NCBI GenBank assembly: GCA_012295275.1
Contig: CM022665.1
Coordinates: 44,766,152-44,798,651 of the forward strand
Source of the DNA: Chrysomallon squamiferum
Lineage: Eukaryota; Mollusca; Gastropoda; Neomphalida; Peltospiridae
DNA length: 32,500 nucleotides
Direction of reading: 5' to 3'
Position 1 is the stretch's first letter. Each line of letters opens with the position of its first letter. Made by a program: the position numbers and the translations under genes. Under the pieces are notes generated by a model. The model searched no databases and was not told the origin of the DNA. It worked only from the letters and a program-made list of their open reading frames with translations. Shown here piece after piece: positions 13,669 to 26,149 of this stretch.

Positions 13669-15010
13669 GTACGCGGTGGTGGTGGTGAATGATGATGAAT
13701 GAAACGAGAGAGAATGGTGAGAAATAGAGAGAATGATGAGAAATTAGAGAGAATGACGAGAAACGAGAGAGTATGATGAGAAATTAGAGAATGATGAGAA
13801 ACGAGAGAATGATGAAAAATTAGAGAGAATGATGAGAAATTAGAGAATGATGAGAAACCAGAGAGAATGACGAGGAACGAGAGAGAATGATGATGAACGA
13901 GAGAGAATGATGAGAAATTAGAATGATGAGAAATCAGAGAATGGTGAGAAACGAGAGAGAATGTTGAGAAATTAGAGAATGGTGAGAAACAAGAGAATGA
14001 TGAGAAATTAGAGAATGATAAAGATGAGTAACGAGAGAATGATGAGAAATTAGAGAATGACGAGAAACGAGAGAGAATGACGAGAAATTAGAGATAATGA
14101 TGAGAAATGGGAGAGAATGGTGAGAAATGGGAGAGAATGGTGAGAAATTAGAGAGAATGATGAGAAATTAGAGAATGATGAGAAATCAGAGAATGATGAG
14201 AAACGAGAGAATTATGAGAAATTAGAAAATGAACAGAAATTAGAGAATGATGAGAAATTAGAGAGAATGATGAGAAATTAGAGAGAATGATGAGAAACCA
14301 GAGAGAATGATGAGAAATTAGAGAATGATGAGAAACGAGAGAGAATGATGAGAAATTAGAGAATGGTGAGAAATTAGAGAGAATGATGAGAAACGAGAGA
14401 GAATGATGAGAAACCAGAGAGAATGATGAAAAATTAGAGAATGATCAGAAATTAGAAAATGACGAGAAATTAGAGAATGATGAGAAATTAGAGAATGATA
14501 AGAAACCAAGAATAATAGGAAATCAGAGAATGATAAGAAACGAGAGAATGATGAGAAATCAGAGAATAATGAGAAACGAGAGAGAATGATGAGAAACGAC
14601 AGAATGATGAGAAACGACAGAGAATGATGAGAAATTAGAGAATGATAAGAAATCAGGTAGACGATGAGAAACCAGAGAATGACTGGAATTCAGAGTTTTA
14701 TTTAAATCAGAAAATGATAAGAAGTCGGAAATTAAGATATCAGAGAATAATAGGAGATCAGAAAATGATAAGAAATCAGAAAATGATAAAAAGAAATCGG
14801 AGAATCATAAGAAATTAGAGAATGATAAGAAATTAGAAAATGATAAGAAATCAAAGAATGACAAAAAATCATAGAATGATAAAAAAATCAAAGAATGATA
14901 ACTCATAGAATGATAAGCAACCAAAGAATGGTAAGAAATCACAGAATGATAAGAAATCAGAAAATGATACGAAATCACACAATAATAAGAAATCAAAGAA
15001 TGATAAAAAG
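13669..15010. repeat. GA-rich minisatellite starting next to the exon B donor
   Basis: After the donor and a short GGT run, degenerate units of roughly 17-28 bp built on GAGAATGATGAGAAATTA continue for about 1.3 kb. Variants replace the GAAATTA part with GAAACGA or GAAATCA. Units are more homogeneous at 13700-14640 and drift to GATAAGAAATCAGAAAA forms later. The plus strand is strongly purine-biased. The His-Ser-Leu-Ile frames on the minus strand are repeat products. Unlike the arrays at 16706 and 23700, it does not copy the exon end. Confidence 0.9.
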
Positions 15011-16577
<1,567 letters not shown>

Positions 16578-16719
16578 ATTGGCGTCGCTATTGGTTTTCT
16601 AATACCCCCAGTGCTGGTTCACGATTCCCCAGATCTGACAAAGGTCGGCAATGAGCTCAGTTACATGCTGTACGGGGGTGCGGCGTTTACAACTGTCATA
16701 TTTCTTGCAATGATTATAA
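16578..16719 (+). CDS. FLVCR: FLVCR-family exon C: TM5 and TM6
   Basis: The exon follows the acceptor ATTTTTCAG and starts at phase 0, reading IGVAIGFLIPPVLVHDSPDL, which continues TM5 from exon B. It then gives a short loop and TM6, LSYMLYGGAAFTTVIFLAMI. It ends at ATTATAA/GTACGTATA with one base of the next codon (phase 1). The PPVLV turn after the fifth segment and the length fit the family. The first 20 or so bases beyond the exon, together with its last 13 bases, form the unit of the tandem array downstream. Reading on into the intron meets TGA at 16752, so failure to use the first donor would truncate the protein. Confidence 0.9.
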
Positions 16720-17460
16720 GTACGTATATAAATGTGTGTGTTAATACGCAGTGATTATAAGTACGTATATAATGATATGTGTTAATACGCAGTGATTATA
16801 AGTACGTATATAGTGATATGTGTTAATACGCAGTGATTATAAGTACGTATATAGTGATATGTGTTAATACACAGTGATTGTAAGTACGTATACAATGATA
16901 TGTGTTAATACGCAGTGATTATAAGTACGTATACAATGATATGTGTTAATACGCAGTGATTATAAGTACGTATGTAATGATATGTGTTAATACGCAGTGA
17001 TTATAAGTACGTATACAATGATATGTGTTAATACGCAGTGATTATAAGTACGTATATAATGATATGTGTTAATACGCAGTGATTATAAGTACGTATATAA
17101 TGATATGTGTTAATACGCAGTGATTATAAATAAGTACGTATATAATGATATGTTAATACGCAGTGATTATAAATAAGTACGTATATAATGATATGTTAAT
17201 ACGCAGTGATTGTAAGTACGTATATAATGATATGTGTTAATACGCAGTGATTGTAAGTACGTATATAATGATATGTTAATACGCAGTGATTGTAAGTACG
17301 TATATAATGATATGTGTTAATACGCAGTGATTGTAAGTACGTATATAATGATATGTGTTAATACGCAGTGATTATAAGTACGTATATGTGTTAATACGTA
17401 TATGTGCGTATATAATGATGTGTTAATACGCAGTGATTATAAGTACGTATATAATAATGT
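16706..17460 (+). repeat. 41-bp array made of the exon C 3' end, its splice donor and the adjacent intron
   Basis: The unit contains GCAGTGATTATAAGTACGTA. The first occurrence is the authentic exon end, with GCAATG in place of GCAGTG. About 17 further copies follow at spacing close to 41 bp, roughly from 16749 to 17450. Variants include GATTGTAAG, an inserted AAATAAG, and shortened copies. Nearly every copy keeps the donor-like string AAGTACGTAT, so the intron carries a ladder of decoy donors close to identical to the real one. Confidence 0.93.
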
Positions 17461-17706
17461 GTGTTAATATGTATATGTGCGTAGGTGTATATACGTGCAT
17501 ATGTTTTATCTTTTTGTTGTATATATACAGGCAATATTTCTTAGTATATTTGTATGTACGTGATACATACAAACATACATGCATACATGCATACATATAT
17601 ATATATACATACGTACATACATAATATATATACATATATATATACATACATACATACATACAAACATACACACATACATACACACATACGCATACATACA
17701 TACATA
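17461..17706. repeat. Transition: unique sequence then CATA microsatellite
   Basis: Unique AT-rich DNA to about 17565 is followed by CATA/TATA tetranucleotide repeats to about 17709. No gene is visible. Confidence 0.8.
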
Positions 17707-18175
17707 CATTAGTTAATGATATTTAGTTTATATATTAATATATATGTATTACTTTGTGAATATTAATTAGTATTTATTATTTAGTTTTTATAAATTAATA
17801 TAATTTGCTTTGTGAATATTAATTAGCATTTACTATTTAGTATATAAATTAATACATTTACTTTGTGAATATTATTTAGTATTATCAGTATTTTCAAAAT
17901 AATAGTATTTAGTATACGAATTAATATAATTTGCTTCGTGAATATTAATTAGCATTTACTATTTAGTATATAAATTAATATAATTTGCTTCGTGAATATT
18001 AATTACCATTTACTATCTGGTATATAAATTAATATAATTTGCTTCGTGAATATTAATTAATATTTAATATTTAGTTTTTATAAATTAATATAATTTGCTT
18101 CGTGAATATTAATTAGCATTTACTATCTGGTATATAAATTAACATAATTTGCTTCGTGAATATTAATCAGTATTT
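17707..18175 (+). repeat. 54-bp array ending in the exon D splice acceptor
   Basis: About eight copies of an AT-rich unit carry GCTTCGTGAATATTAAT or GCTTTGTGAATATTAAT, at 54-56 bp spacing (17933, 17987, 18041, 18097 and 18151 for the best-kept ones). In most copies the segment after this is TAGCATTTAC or TAGTATTTATT. In the last copy it is CAGTATTTCAG, where the CAG is the authentic acceptor of the exon at 18171. The acceptor and the first five exon bases therefore belong to the repeat unit. Confidence 0.9.
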
Positions 18176-18308
18176 CAGAGTGAGCCGCCGATACCACCAA
18201 GCAGGGCTCAGATAATGGCGCACCACTCCGCCCATGATCAGCACTACCTGCACTCTCTGTCCAGACTGGTCAGAAACTGGGGATTCGTCATCCTCGTCGT
18301 TTCGTATG
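18171..18308 (+). CDS. FLVCR: FLVCR-family exon D: central cytoplasmic loop and start of TM7
   Basis: Two bases complete an Ile codon begun in exon C. The translation FQSEPPIPPSRAQIMAHHSA is the Pro-rich central loop typical of the family after TM6, followed by a His-rich stretch, then LSRLVRNWGFVILVVSYG entering TM7. The exon ends at TCGTATG/GTCAGT, phase 1. Three AG dinucleotides lie close together at the 5' end (18170, 18178, 18180). The latter two lead at once, or within twelve codons, to a stop, and only 18170 gives the conserved loop, so it was chosen. That acceptor has a weak pyrimidine tract because it is the last unit of an AT-rich tandem array. Confidence 0.9.
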
Positions 18309-18730
18309 GTCAGTCGTTTTAATCATTATTATTATTGTTGTTGTTGTTGTTGTTGTTTTTGTTATTGTTGTTGTTGTTGTTATTATTGTTGTTGTTGTTG
18401 TTATTGTTGTTATTGTTATTATTGTTGTTGTTGTTGTTGTTGTTGTTGTTATTATTATTATTGTTGTTGTTATTGTTGTTGTTATTATTGTTATTACTGT
18501 TGTTGTTGTTGTTGTAAAGATTACCGTTATTTTTCTTTTCTTCCTTTCTTTTTCTACTTCTATTACTATATCTTCTTCTTCTTCGTCTGTTTCTTCTTCT
18601 TCTTCTTCTTCTTATTACTGTTGTTGTTATAAAGATTACCGAAATGTTTCTTTTAATTCTTGTTCTTCTACTTCTATTACTATATCTTCTTCTTATTCAT
18701 CATCATCTTCTTCTTCTTCTTCTTCTTCTT

Positions 18731-18761
<31 letters not shown>

Positions 18762-18883
18762 TTATTATTATTATTATTATTATTATGATGATGATGATTA
18801 CTGTTGTCGTTGTTGTCGTCGTTATTATAGTTATTGTTACTGTATAAACATTTTAAATAAATCATATTGTTTTCTCTTTCCAG
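18309..18883. repeat. Intron D-E: TTG/TTA, TTC and ATT trinucleotide tracts with a duplicated segment
   Basis: TTG/TTA repeats run from about 18325 to 18515, TTC repeats at about 18570-18612 and 18708-18760, and TTA/GAT at 18761-18800. The segments at 18511-18575 and 18620-18700 share AAGATTACCG and TACTTCTATTACTATATC and are diverged copies of each other. The intron ends TTTCTCTTTCCAG. Confidence 0.85.
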
Positions 18884-18951
18884 GTATCAATACGGGTTGT
18901 TATTATGCCATATCAACTTTGCTTAATGTGATTGTTTTGTTTTATTTTGAG
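18884..18951 (+). CDS. FLVCR: FLVCR-family exon E: TM7
   Basis: Two bases complete the Gly codon of SYG from exon D. The exon then reads INTGCYYAISTLLNVIVLFY and ends FE before GAG/GTAAGC (phase 0). This matches the family pattern SYG, two residues, TG, then an aromatic, followed by STLLN, for the second half of TM7 and the cytoplasm-facing turn. Acceptor (TTTCTCTTTCCAG) and donor (GAGGTAAGC) are both strong. A CT tract of about 100 bp begins only about a dozen bases after the exon. Confidence 0.92.
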
Positions 18952-20110
<1,159 letters not shown>

Positions 20111-21472
20111 TATGCAGACAATGCTCTCAGTCGAATCTATTCATACGCATATAAATATACATGCAAATGTGAGATACATACATACATACATATATACATA
20201 CCTACCTACCTACCTACATACATACATACACACATACACACACACACACATACATACATACACACACATACATGCATACATACACATACATACATATATA
20301 CATACATACTTAAATAACATTCATACATACATAATAGACATACAGAAATATATACATATATGCAAACATTCATAGATGCCTATTTGTATAATGTATCAAC
20401 AAACCCATTTATCAACATACACACACACACATACATACATACATGCATACAAGCCATTTAACAAAGACAAAAGTCAATAGATTTTCCATGTTAATGACAA
20501 AAGAACGAGTATGACAAATGTACACACTAGAAAGAATCAATATAAAATAACAATAAAACATCAACAACAGATGTTTATAAAATTTTGTTCTAAAACGAAC
20601 ATAAATTAAAAATATTGATGCGGGAACAAGAAAATGAAGATAATAAATTTATTAAAAAAGAAAGAGAAAGAAAGAGAAATAGAAAGAAAGCTAAACGTTA
20701 TGAATCACCGAGGAAGCGGCGTCGATTTTTCGAAAACAATCAATAAAACTTGTTATCAACGTAACGTCAGAATTGTCGAAGGGAAATGAAAAACATCATA
20801 AATAACTGAATAAGCGAGTAAATAAATAAACGAATACGAATACGGATAAATAAATGAATAAGTAAATAAATAAATAAATAAGCGAGTAAATAAATATACG
20901 AATACGAATAAATAAATAAGCGAGTAAATAAATATACGAATACGAATAAATAAATATTAACTAAAAAAATTAATTAATAAACGATTAAATGAATGGATGA
21001 ATAAATAAATAAATAAGTTAATAAATGAATGAATAAGCAAATGAATAACAAAGATGTAAATAAGTAAGTAAATAAATTTAAAAAAAAAGAACAGAAAAAA
21101 AACAACGAAAATTGTGTTGTAACGTTATTCAGGATAAACTGGGCTAACTAGTATGTACACGTGTTTGTTACATATAAATATATATCTATTGTAATATACG
21201 AATGTTAGTATTTTCTAAAATGAAAATGCTCTTAAACGTGTCTGGGTTCAATCCCAGTAACGAATGGGTGTCATACGTTCGAGTCTCGTCAGCGGCATCT
21301 GACGAGGTTTGTCAGGTCGTGTAATTGGACTTTGTCCTCCTGCGCCAGTGCGTTCCCGAACATTGTCTATGTGCAGAGTCTGTTCAAACGTACATAAGAC
21401 AGAAAATATAAAAAATCATAAAATACGTATATACATACTTACATACATAGACAGACAGACATACACGCACGC

Positions 21473-21510
<38 letters not shown>

Positions 21511-22908
21511 TCTTCATCTTTGGTGCCATTGTTTTTTTTTTTTTTTGGCCATTCCATAATACTGTAAAGAATTCTGATTGTCAAATAAATGTGCTATTCT
21601 TTTATCTATAATTATTAATATCGTATTCCCGAAAATGACTTTTGTCCCTTTAATCTGAATCATTATACGTATGAAGATTCCTCATAAAATAACCATAAAA
21701 TTGATATAAAAAACAGCAGTAAAACAAGAAAATATTTTGTTTATGGATTTGGTATTTCGAAATAATATGCTCCAGGATAAAAGATGTTTTTGTAGAAGAT
21801 AATTATAATCATTGTTAAAGCTCGTTACTGGAGTTTTTAAGACAGTGATGACTAATCCAGATTTTTAAAAACCTTGATACCATTGACTGTTGAATTACAA
21901 ATAAAAATAAATAAATAAAAATATTATTTTTTTTTTAAAAAAAAAATAAAAAAATAAAAGCAAAAATTTTAAAAAAAATAAAAAAAATTAAAAATAAGAA
22001 CACTAAATTAATTTAAAAGAAAAGAAAGGAAAAATAAAATAAAATAAAATAAAATAAAATAAAAATAAAATAAAATAAAATGAAATAAAATAAAATAAAA
22101 TAAAATAAAATAAAATAAAAAATAAAATAAAATAAAATACAGTCAATAACTATAACGTATGGTTACGTTTTGTCGTATGAATCAGGATCTTACAAAACAA
22201 AGGCTGCTGTTTTTCATTTAGCTGCAATAAAAATTTTATTTTCACCTTCCCATAGACAGCAAAATGTTTTTCACGACCTTTGATAAACTGACGCGAATTC
22301 ATCCTCAGACCCTGAGAACAAGAAGCAGAAAACTCTTTGTCTGAGCTTTTTTTGTGAACAGATGATGAAAACAACGAAATTCGTCAATCACTTAACTCAC
22401 AATACAGAATGAAAGTTTTGTTGACAATGAACGTATTGTTGACAGATCTACATACACGCATACGTATATACATTTAAACATAGATACACATAGAGAAGCA
22501 CTAACATACATAATATAGATGACAGAAAACAGAATTAATTTTTAATCAAAAGTATCTCTATGACATGCACTCTGCATAATTATATAAAGCTGATAGAAGA
22601 TTTGAAACATCATATTTTTTAATAAATTAATTTTTAAAGATCCTTCTTCTTCTTATTATTATTATTATCATCATCATCATCATCATCATCATCATTATTA
22701 TTATTATTATTATCATTATTATCCTCATCATTATTATTCTATTATTAACATTATTATTTTTATTATTATTATTATCATTATTAATATTATTAATTTTATT
22801 ATTGATGTTGTTGTTCTTATTGTTGTTATTATTATTATTATTATATTACGTATTGATAAAAACATATTTATATAATGCTATAAAGCAGCACGTTGTTTGT
22901 CGTTGCAG
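20111..22908. repeat. Intron E-F remainder: CATA, AAAT, CA, AAAAT and TTA repeats with unique islands
   Basis: CATA tetranucleotides lie at about 20173-20310. A-rich AAATAAATA/CGAATA repeats cover 20815-21090. A unique island at 21100-21420 holds the hairpin described below. CA repeats are at 21462-21508 and poly-T at 21531-21546. Positions 21600-21890 are unique. A-rich AAAAT repeats cover 21895-22138. Positions 22140-22630 are unique, with no product recognised in any frame. ATC/TTA trinucleotides cover 22635-22850, up to about 55 bases before the next exon. Confidence 0.8.
21285..21306. other. Perfect 8-bp inverted repeat (hairpin), next to a tRNA B-box-like motif
   Basis: CTCGTCAG at 21285-21292 and CTGACGAG at 21299-21306 are perfect reverse complements around the six-base loop CGGCAT. 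About 40 bases upstream is GGTTCAATCCC (21245-21255), which resembles an RNA polymerase III B box. No A box or full cloverleaf was seen, so a tRNA is not called; a decayed tRNA-derived SINE is one possibility. Confidence 0.5.
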
Positions 22909-23014
22909 GGTGAGAGTCTGAATGCTGGGCGTATTGGTTTGACTATCATTTTAATGGGAATCGTTGGCTCTATATTTTCGCTGGTATATGGCTTGACAGA
23001 ACAAAAATGTTCAA
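22909..23014 (+). CDS. FLVCR: FLVCR-family exon F: TM8
   Basis: The exon follows CGTTGCAG and starts at phase 0 after exon E, so the joined text reads FE then GESLNAGRIGLTIILMGIVG, the conserved EG-E-NAGRIGL entry into TM8. TM8 continues through SIFSLVYGLTEQKCS and the exon ends at TTCAA/GTAAGT, a consensus donor, phase 1. Codons here are AT-rich, unlike exon B. The exon sits in a fairly unique stretch that continues through the 597-bp intron to exon G, one of the few introns here without a sizeable array. Confidence 0.92.
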
Positions 23015-23611
23015 GTAAGTAATAGTTACAAACCAAAATAATCTCATCCTGGAACGGAAAAGGTCTGTTTGGCATGTCACAGGATCAAATTAATCATTTA
23101 ATTTAATATAATTATGGCTTCAAGGATCAGAGAGATTGTGACCAAGTGATAAAAAATTACATCGACATTAAAACGAAACAGGTCTATACACAACATTGAT
23201 GATGTTTATAATAAGCTAAACCATGTTGGTCATAATTATAATCAATGTGGATGTAGGAAATGTTAAGAATATTTTTAACACTGGTAAATTTAGTGACTGC
23301 TTCAGTCTTAAGCTTGGTAACTGCAAGAACATCATCATCATCATCAAGCTTAGCAAGTGTAGATCTGGACAGGCATTTAAATACTACATTATAAACCCAA
23401 GATGCATATTCAGTTTTTTCTGTATAAATTACATGGTGCAATTTGCCAGACTGATACAATCAAAACATCAATCCAAATACCAGTAAAGTTACCACTATTC
23501 AAAATTTACAAAGATAAAAAGTATTACTGCTTAAGAAATGACATTGAGCGATGTGTTGATATTATGTTATTCACGTACATTTGTTTTGTTAAAACTTGGT
23601 TTATTTCAGAG
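23015..23611. other. Intron F-G: short, mostly unique intron
   Basis: The intron begins GTAAGTAATAG and ends TTATTTCAGAG. Apart from a short CATCAT run near 23332 it is non-repetitive, AT-rich and shows no other feature. Confidence 0.85.
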
Positions 23612-23720
23612 CCACGTCTCTAGGAATCTACTTCATGTCTATGGTTGGGATGCTGGTTTTCACGTTCACTGTCAGTCTGGGACACATCTGGATCGTGTTC
23701 CTCACAGCGGGGTCATTAGG
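23612..23720 (+). CDS. FLVCR: FLVCR-family exon G: TM9 and first half of TM10
   Basis: Two bases complete a Thr codon, then TSLGIYFMSMVGMLVFTFTV encodes TM9 and SLGHIWIVFLTAGSL the start of TM10. The exon ends at TCATTAGG/GTAAGTT in phase 2, with GG of a Gly codon. The acceptor region is TTTCAGAG: using the first AG (23609) gives a stop four codons later, whereas the second (23611) keeps the conserved reading, so the start was set at 23612. The next exon should add one base to finish Gly and then encode a motif like FMTGY; no complete such exon is found. The last 20 or so bases of this exon and its donor are repeated seven times downstream. Confidence 0.9.
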
Positions 23721-23962
23721 GTAAGTTAACTGTTACAGTGTCACATCCATATGTGTCAGTGTCAGTATTAGATAACCATACATCTCTGTCATACACACAC
23801 ACACACACACATACCTCCACAAAAACCATCAAATAAATAAATACTATCATTAGAATCACTGGGGTAAGTTAACTGTAACAGAGTCACTTCCATATGTGTC
23901 AATGTCAGTATTAAATAACCATACATCGCTTTCATACACACACACACAAGACACACACACAA

Positions 23963-24009
<47 letters not shown>

Positions 24010-24788
24010 AAAACCATCAAATAAGTAAATACTATCACTAGGGTCACTGGGGGTAAGTTAACTGTAACAGTGTCACTTCTATATGTGTCAGTGTCAGTAT
24101 TAAATAACCATACATCTCTGTCATACACACACATACAACACATACACACATACACACGCACACAAACACCATCAAATAAGAAAATACTATCACTAGGGTC
24201 ACTGGGGTAAGTTAACTGTTACAGTGTCACAGCCATATGTGTCAGTGTCAGTATTAGATAACCATACATCTCTTTCATACACACACACACAAGACACACA
24301 CACAAACACACACACACACAAACACCATCAAATAAGAAAATACTATCACTAGGGTCACTGGGGTAAGTTAACTGTTACAGTGTCACAGCCATATGTGTCA
24401 GTGTCAGTATTAGATAAACATACATCACTGTCATACATACATATACTACCACTGTCAGTTATATACATACCATCACTGTTAGATATATACAACCTTCACA
24501 GCGGGTTCACTGGGGTGAGTTAACTGTTACAGTGTCACTTCCATATGTGTGAATAACAGTATTAGATAAACACACCTCTCTGTCATACACACATATACCA
24601 CTATTAGATATATACATACCATCACTGTTAGATATACACAACTACACAGCGAGGTCACTGGGGTAAGTTAACTGTAACAGTGTCACAGCCATATGTGTCA
24701 GTGTCAGTATTAGATAACCATACATCTCTGTCATATATGCACACACATGCTATCACCATCAGAAAAGTAAACAATACCTCTGTTAGAA

Positions 24789-24820
<32 letters not shown>

Positions 24821-24850
24821 TTCCCGGCGAGGTCACTAGGGTAAGTTACC
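23700..24850 (+). repeat. Array of about 150 bp units copying the exon G end and its donor
   Basis: The authentic donor at 23721 is followed by seven further copies, with GT at about 23864, 24053, 24207, 24363, 24515, 24663 and 24841. Each has the core GGTCACTGGGGTAAGTTAAC or a close variant, followed by TGTCAC, ATATGTGTCAGTGTCAGTAT and a CA microsatellite of variable length. Copies at 24500, 24645 and 24825 still show exon-like ACAGCGGGTTCACTGG and similar, matching the exon G end CACAGCGGGGTCATTAGG. Unit length varies from about 143 to 189 bp, mainly through the CA tract. Confidence 0.92.
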
Positions 24851-24879
24851 CGTTACGTATCAATATAAGTATTGTACAC

Positions 24880-25310
24880 GTATCATCACTATCAAATACA
24901 CATATGTCATCACTATCATATATACAAATATCATCACTATCAGTTATACACATCTCATATCTATCAAATATACACATACTATCACTATCAGAAACACACA
25001 TACCGTCACTATCAGATAAATACATATCACTACTATCAGATATACACAAACCATTACTATCAGATATACAAATATCATCACTATCAGATATACACATACC
25101 ATCACTGTCAGATATATACTTATCATCACTGTCAGATATATACATACCATTACTATCAGATATACACATACCATCACTATCAGATATACACATACCATTA
25201 CTATCAGATATACACATACCATCACTATCAGATACACACACACATTTCAGACCACATATCAGATATGAAATTACACATACCATCACTATCAGATGCACAC
25301 ATACCACTGT
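24880..25310. repeat. 24-bp tandem array, open in several frames
   Basis: About 17 copies of a 24-bp unit containing ACCATCACTATCAGATATAC fill this stretch. Because 24 is divisible by three, reading frames on both strands remain open for more than 90 codons as eight-residue repeats (HIPSLSDI-like forward, CVYLIVMV-like reverse). There is no start context, splice partner or family similarity, so no protein is proposed. Confidence 0.92.
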
Positions 25311-25666
25311 CAGTCTGCTACTGTTACTATTACTACTACCACAACTGCTACTACCTTTACTACTACAACTACTCCCATGTCTACTGCCACTAGTAATACT
25401 AAGATAGCTATTGCTACCATGACTATTGCTACTAGTTATAATACTACATCGCTGTTGATACCGTGACTGTTTCTACTACCACTGCTACTATTACAATTAT
25501 GCTACCGTACTATACTGTTACTGCCTGTCACTGCCTCCATTAACACCATTGACGTAGTCAACAGGATATTGGCATTAATTAATACATTACCAATACCATC
25601 TGCTGCTTCTGACATTTATACCCTTTGTCTGGCAGCTGCTACCACGGCATATGTGGCACACATCAT

Positions 25667-25697
<31 letters not shown>

Positions 25698-26149
25698 GAC
25701 GACCTCTTGTTAGTGAAACCTATTTTATCAATATAACAGTTTATACGTTATTTCTCATTTGTCGTTTAATTCAGTATCAGTATATGACAATACGTATATA
25801 TATAAATATATATATATATATCAGCCTTTTTCTTATCTGTTTAAATATGGTTAATTGCTTATGTCATTATATGTATTTAATGAGCTATATCGGTGTATGA
25901 ATAATTTGTTGCTGAAATGAATATATATGCATATTTAATTATGTGTAATATCGTACCTTTATTTGTTTAGCTGTATTAAGCACGCGAAAAGCTGGTGTAA
26001 TTAAAAATATCCTAATGAATCAATATTAATGTCGGTTAAATTTGAATGTGTAATGACAAATCCTGTATCTAGCAAGAACTCTTTTGATGAGATACAAAAA
26101 TGCATAATACTGCTTAAGAATTATATTTGATATATATATATATATTCTG
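25311..26149. other. ACT trinucleotides, then unique AT-rich sequence
   Basis: ACT/TAC-rich sequence runs from 25317 to about 25510, CA repeats at 25663-25695 and TA at 25796-25820. The rest is unique and AT-rich. This is where the missing exon could lie; I looked for a Gly-Phe-Glu coding block behind an acceptor and saw none. Confidence 0.65.

Noticed and set aside
13227-13688. Plus-strand shifted frame and minus-strand frames (13075-13287, 13398-13643) over exon B
   Set aside because: Shadows of the GC-rich coding exon. Only the frame of exon B carries membrane segments and family motifs.
21241-21310. A tRNA gene near the GGTTCAATCCC motif
   Set aside because: The T-arm does not pair canonically, and no A box, anticodon arm or acceptor stem could be built.
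22150-22374. Minus-strand 74-codon frame in a unique island of intron E-F
   Set aside because: The composition looks protein-like, but no family could be recognised and no start or splice support was seen. A transposon remnant cannot be excluded.
24904-25407. Repetitive 167-173-codon frames over the 24-bp array
   Set aside because: Open only because the unit is a multiple of three; they lie between coding exons G and H and lack any coding signature.
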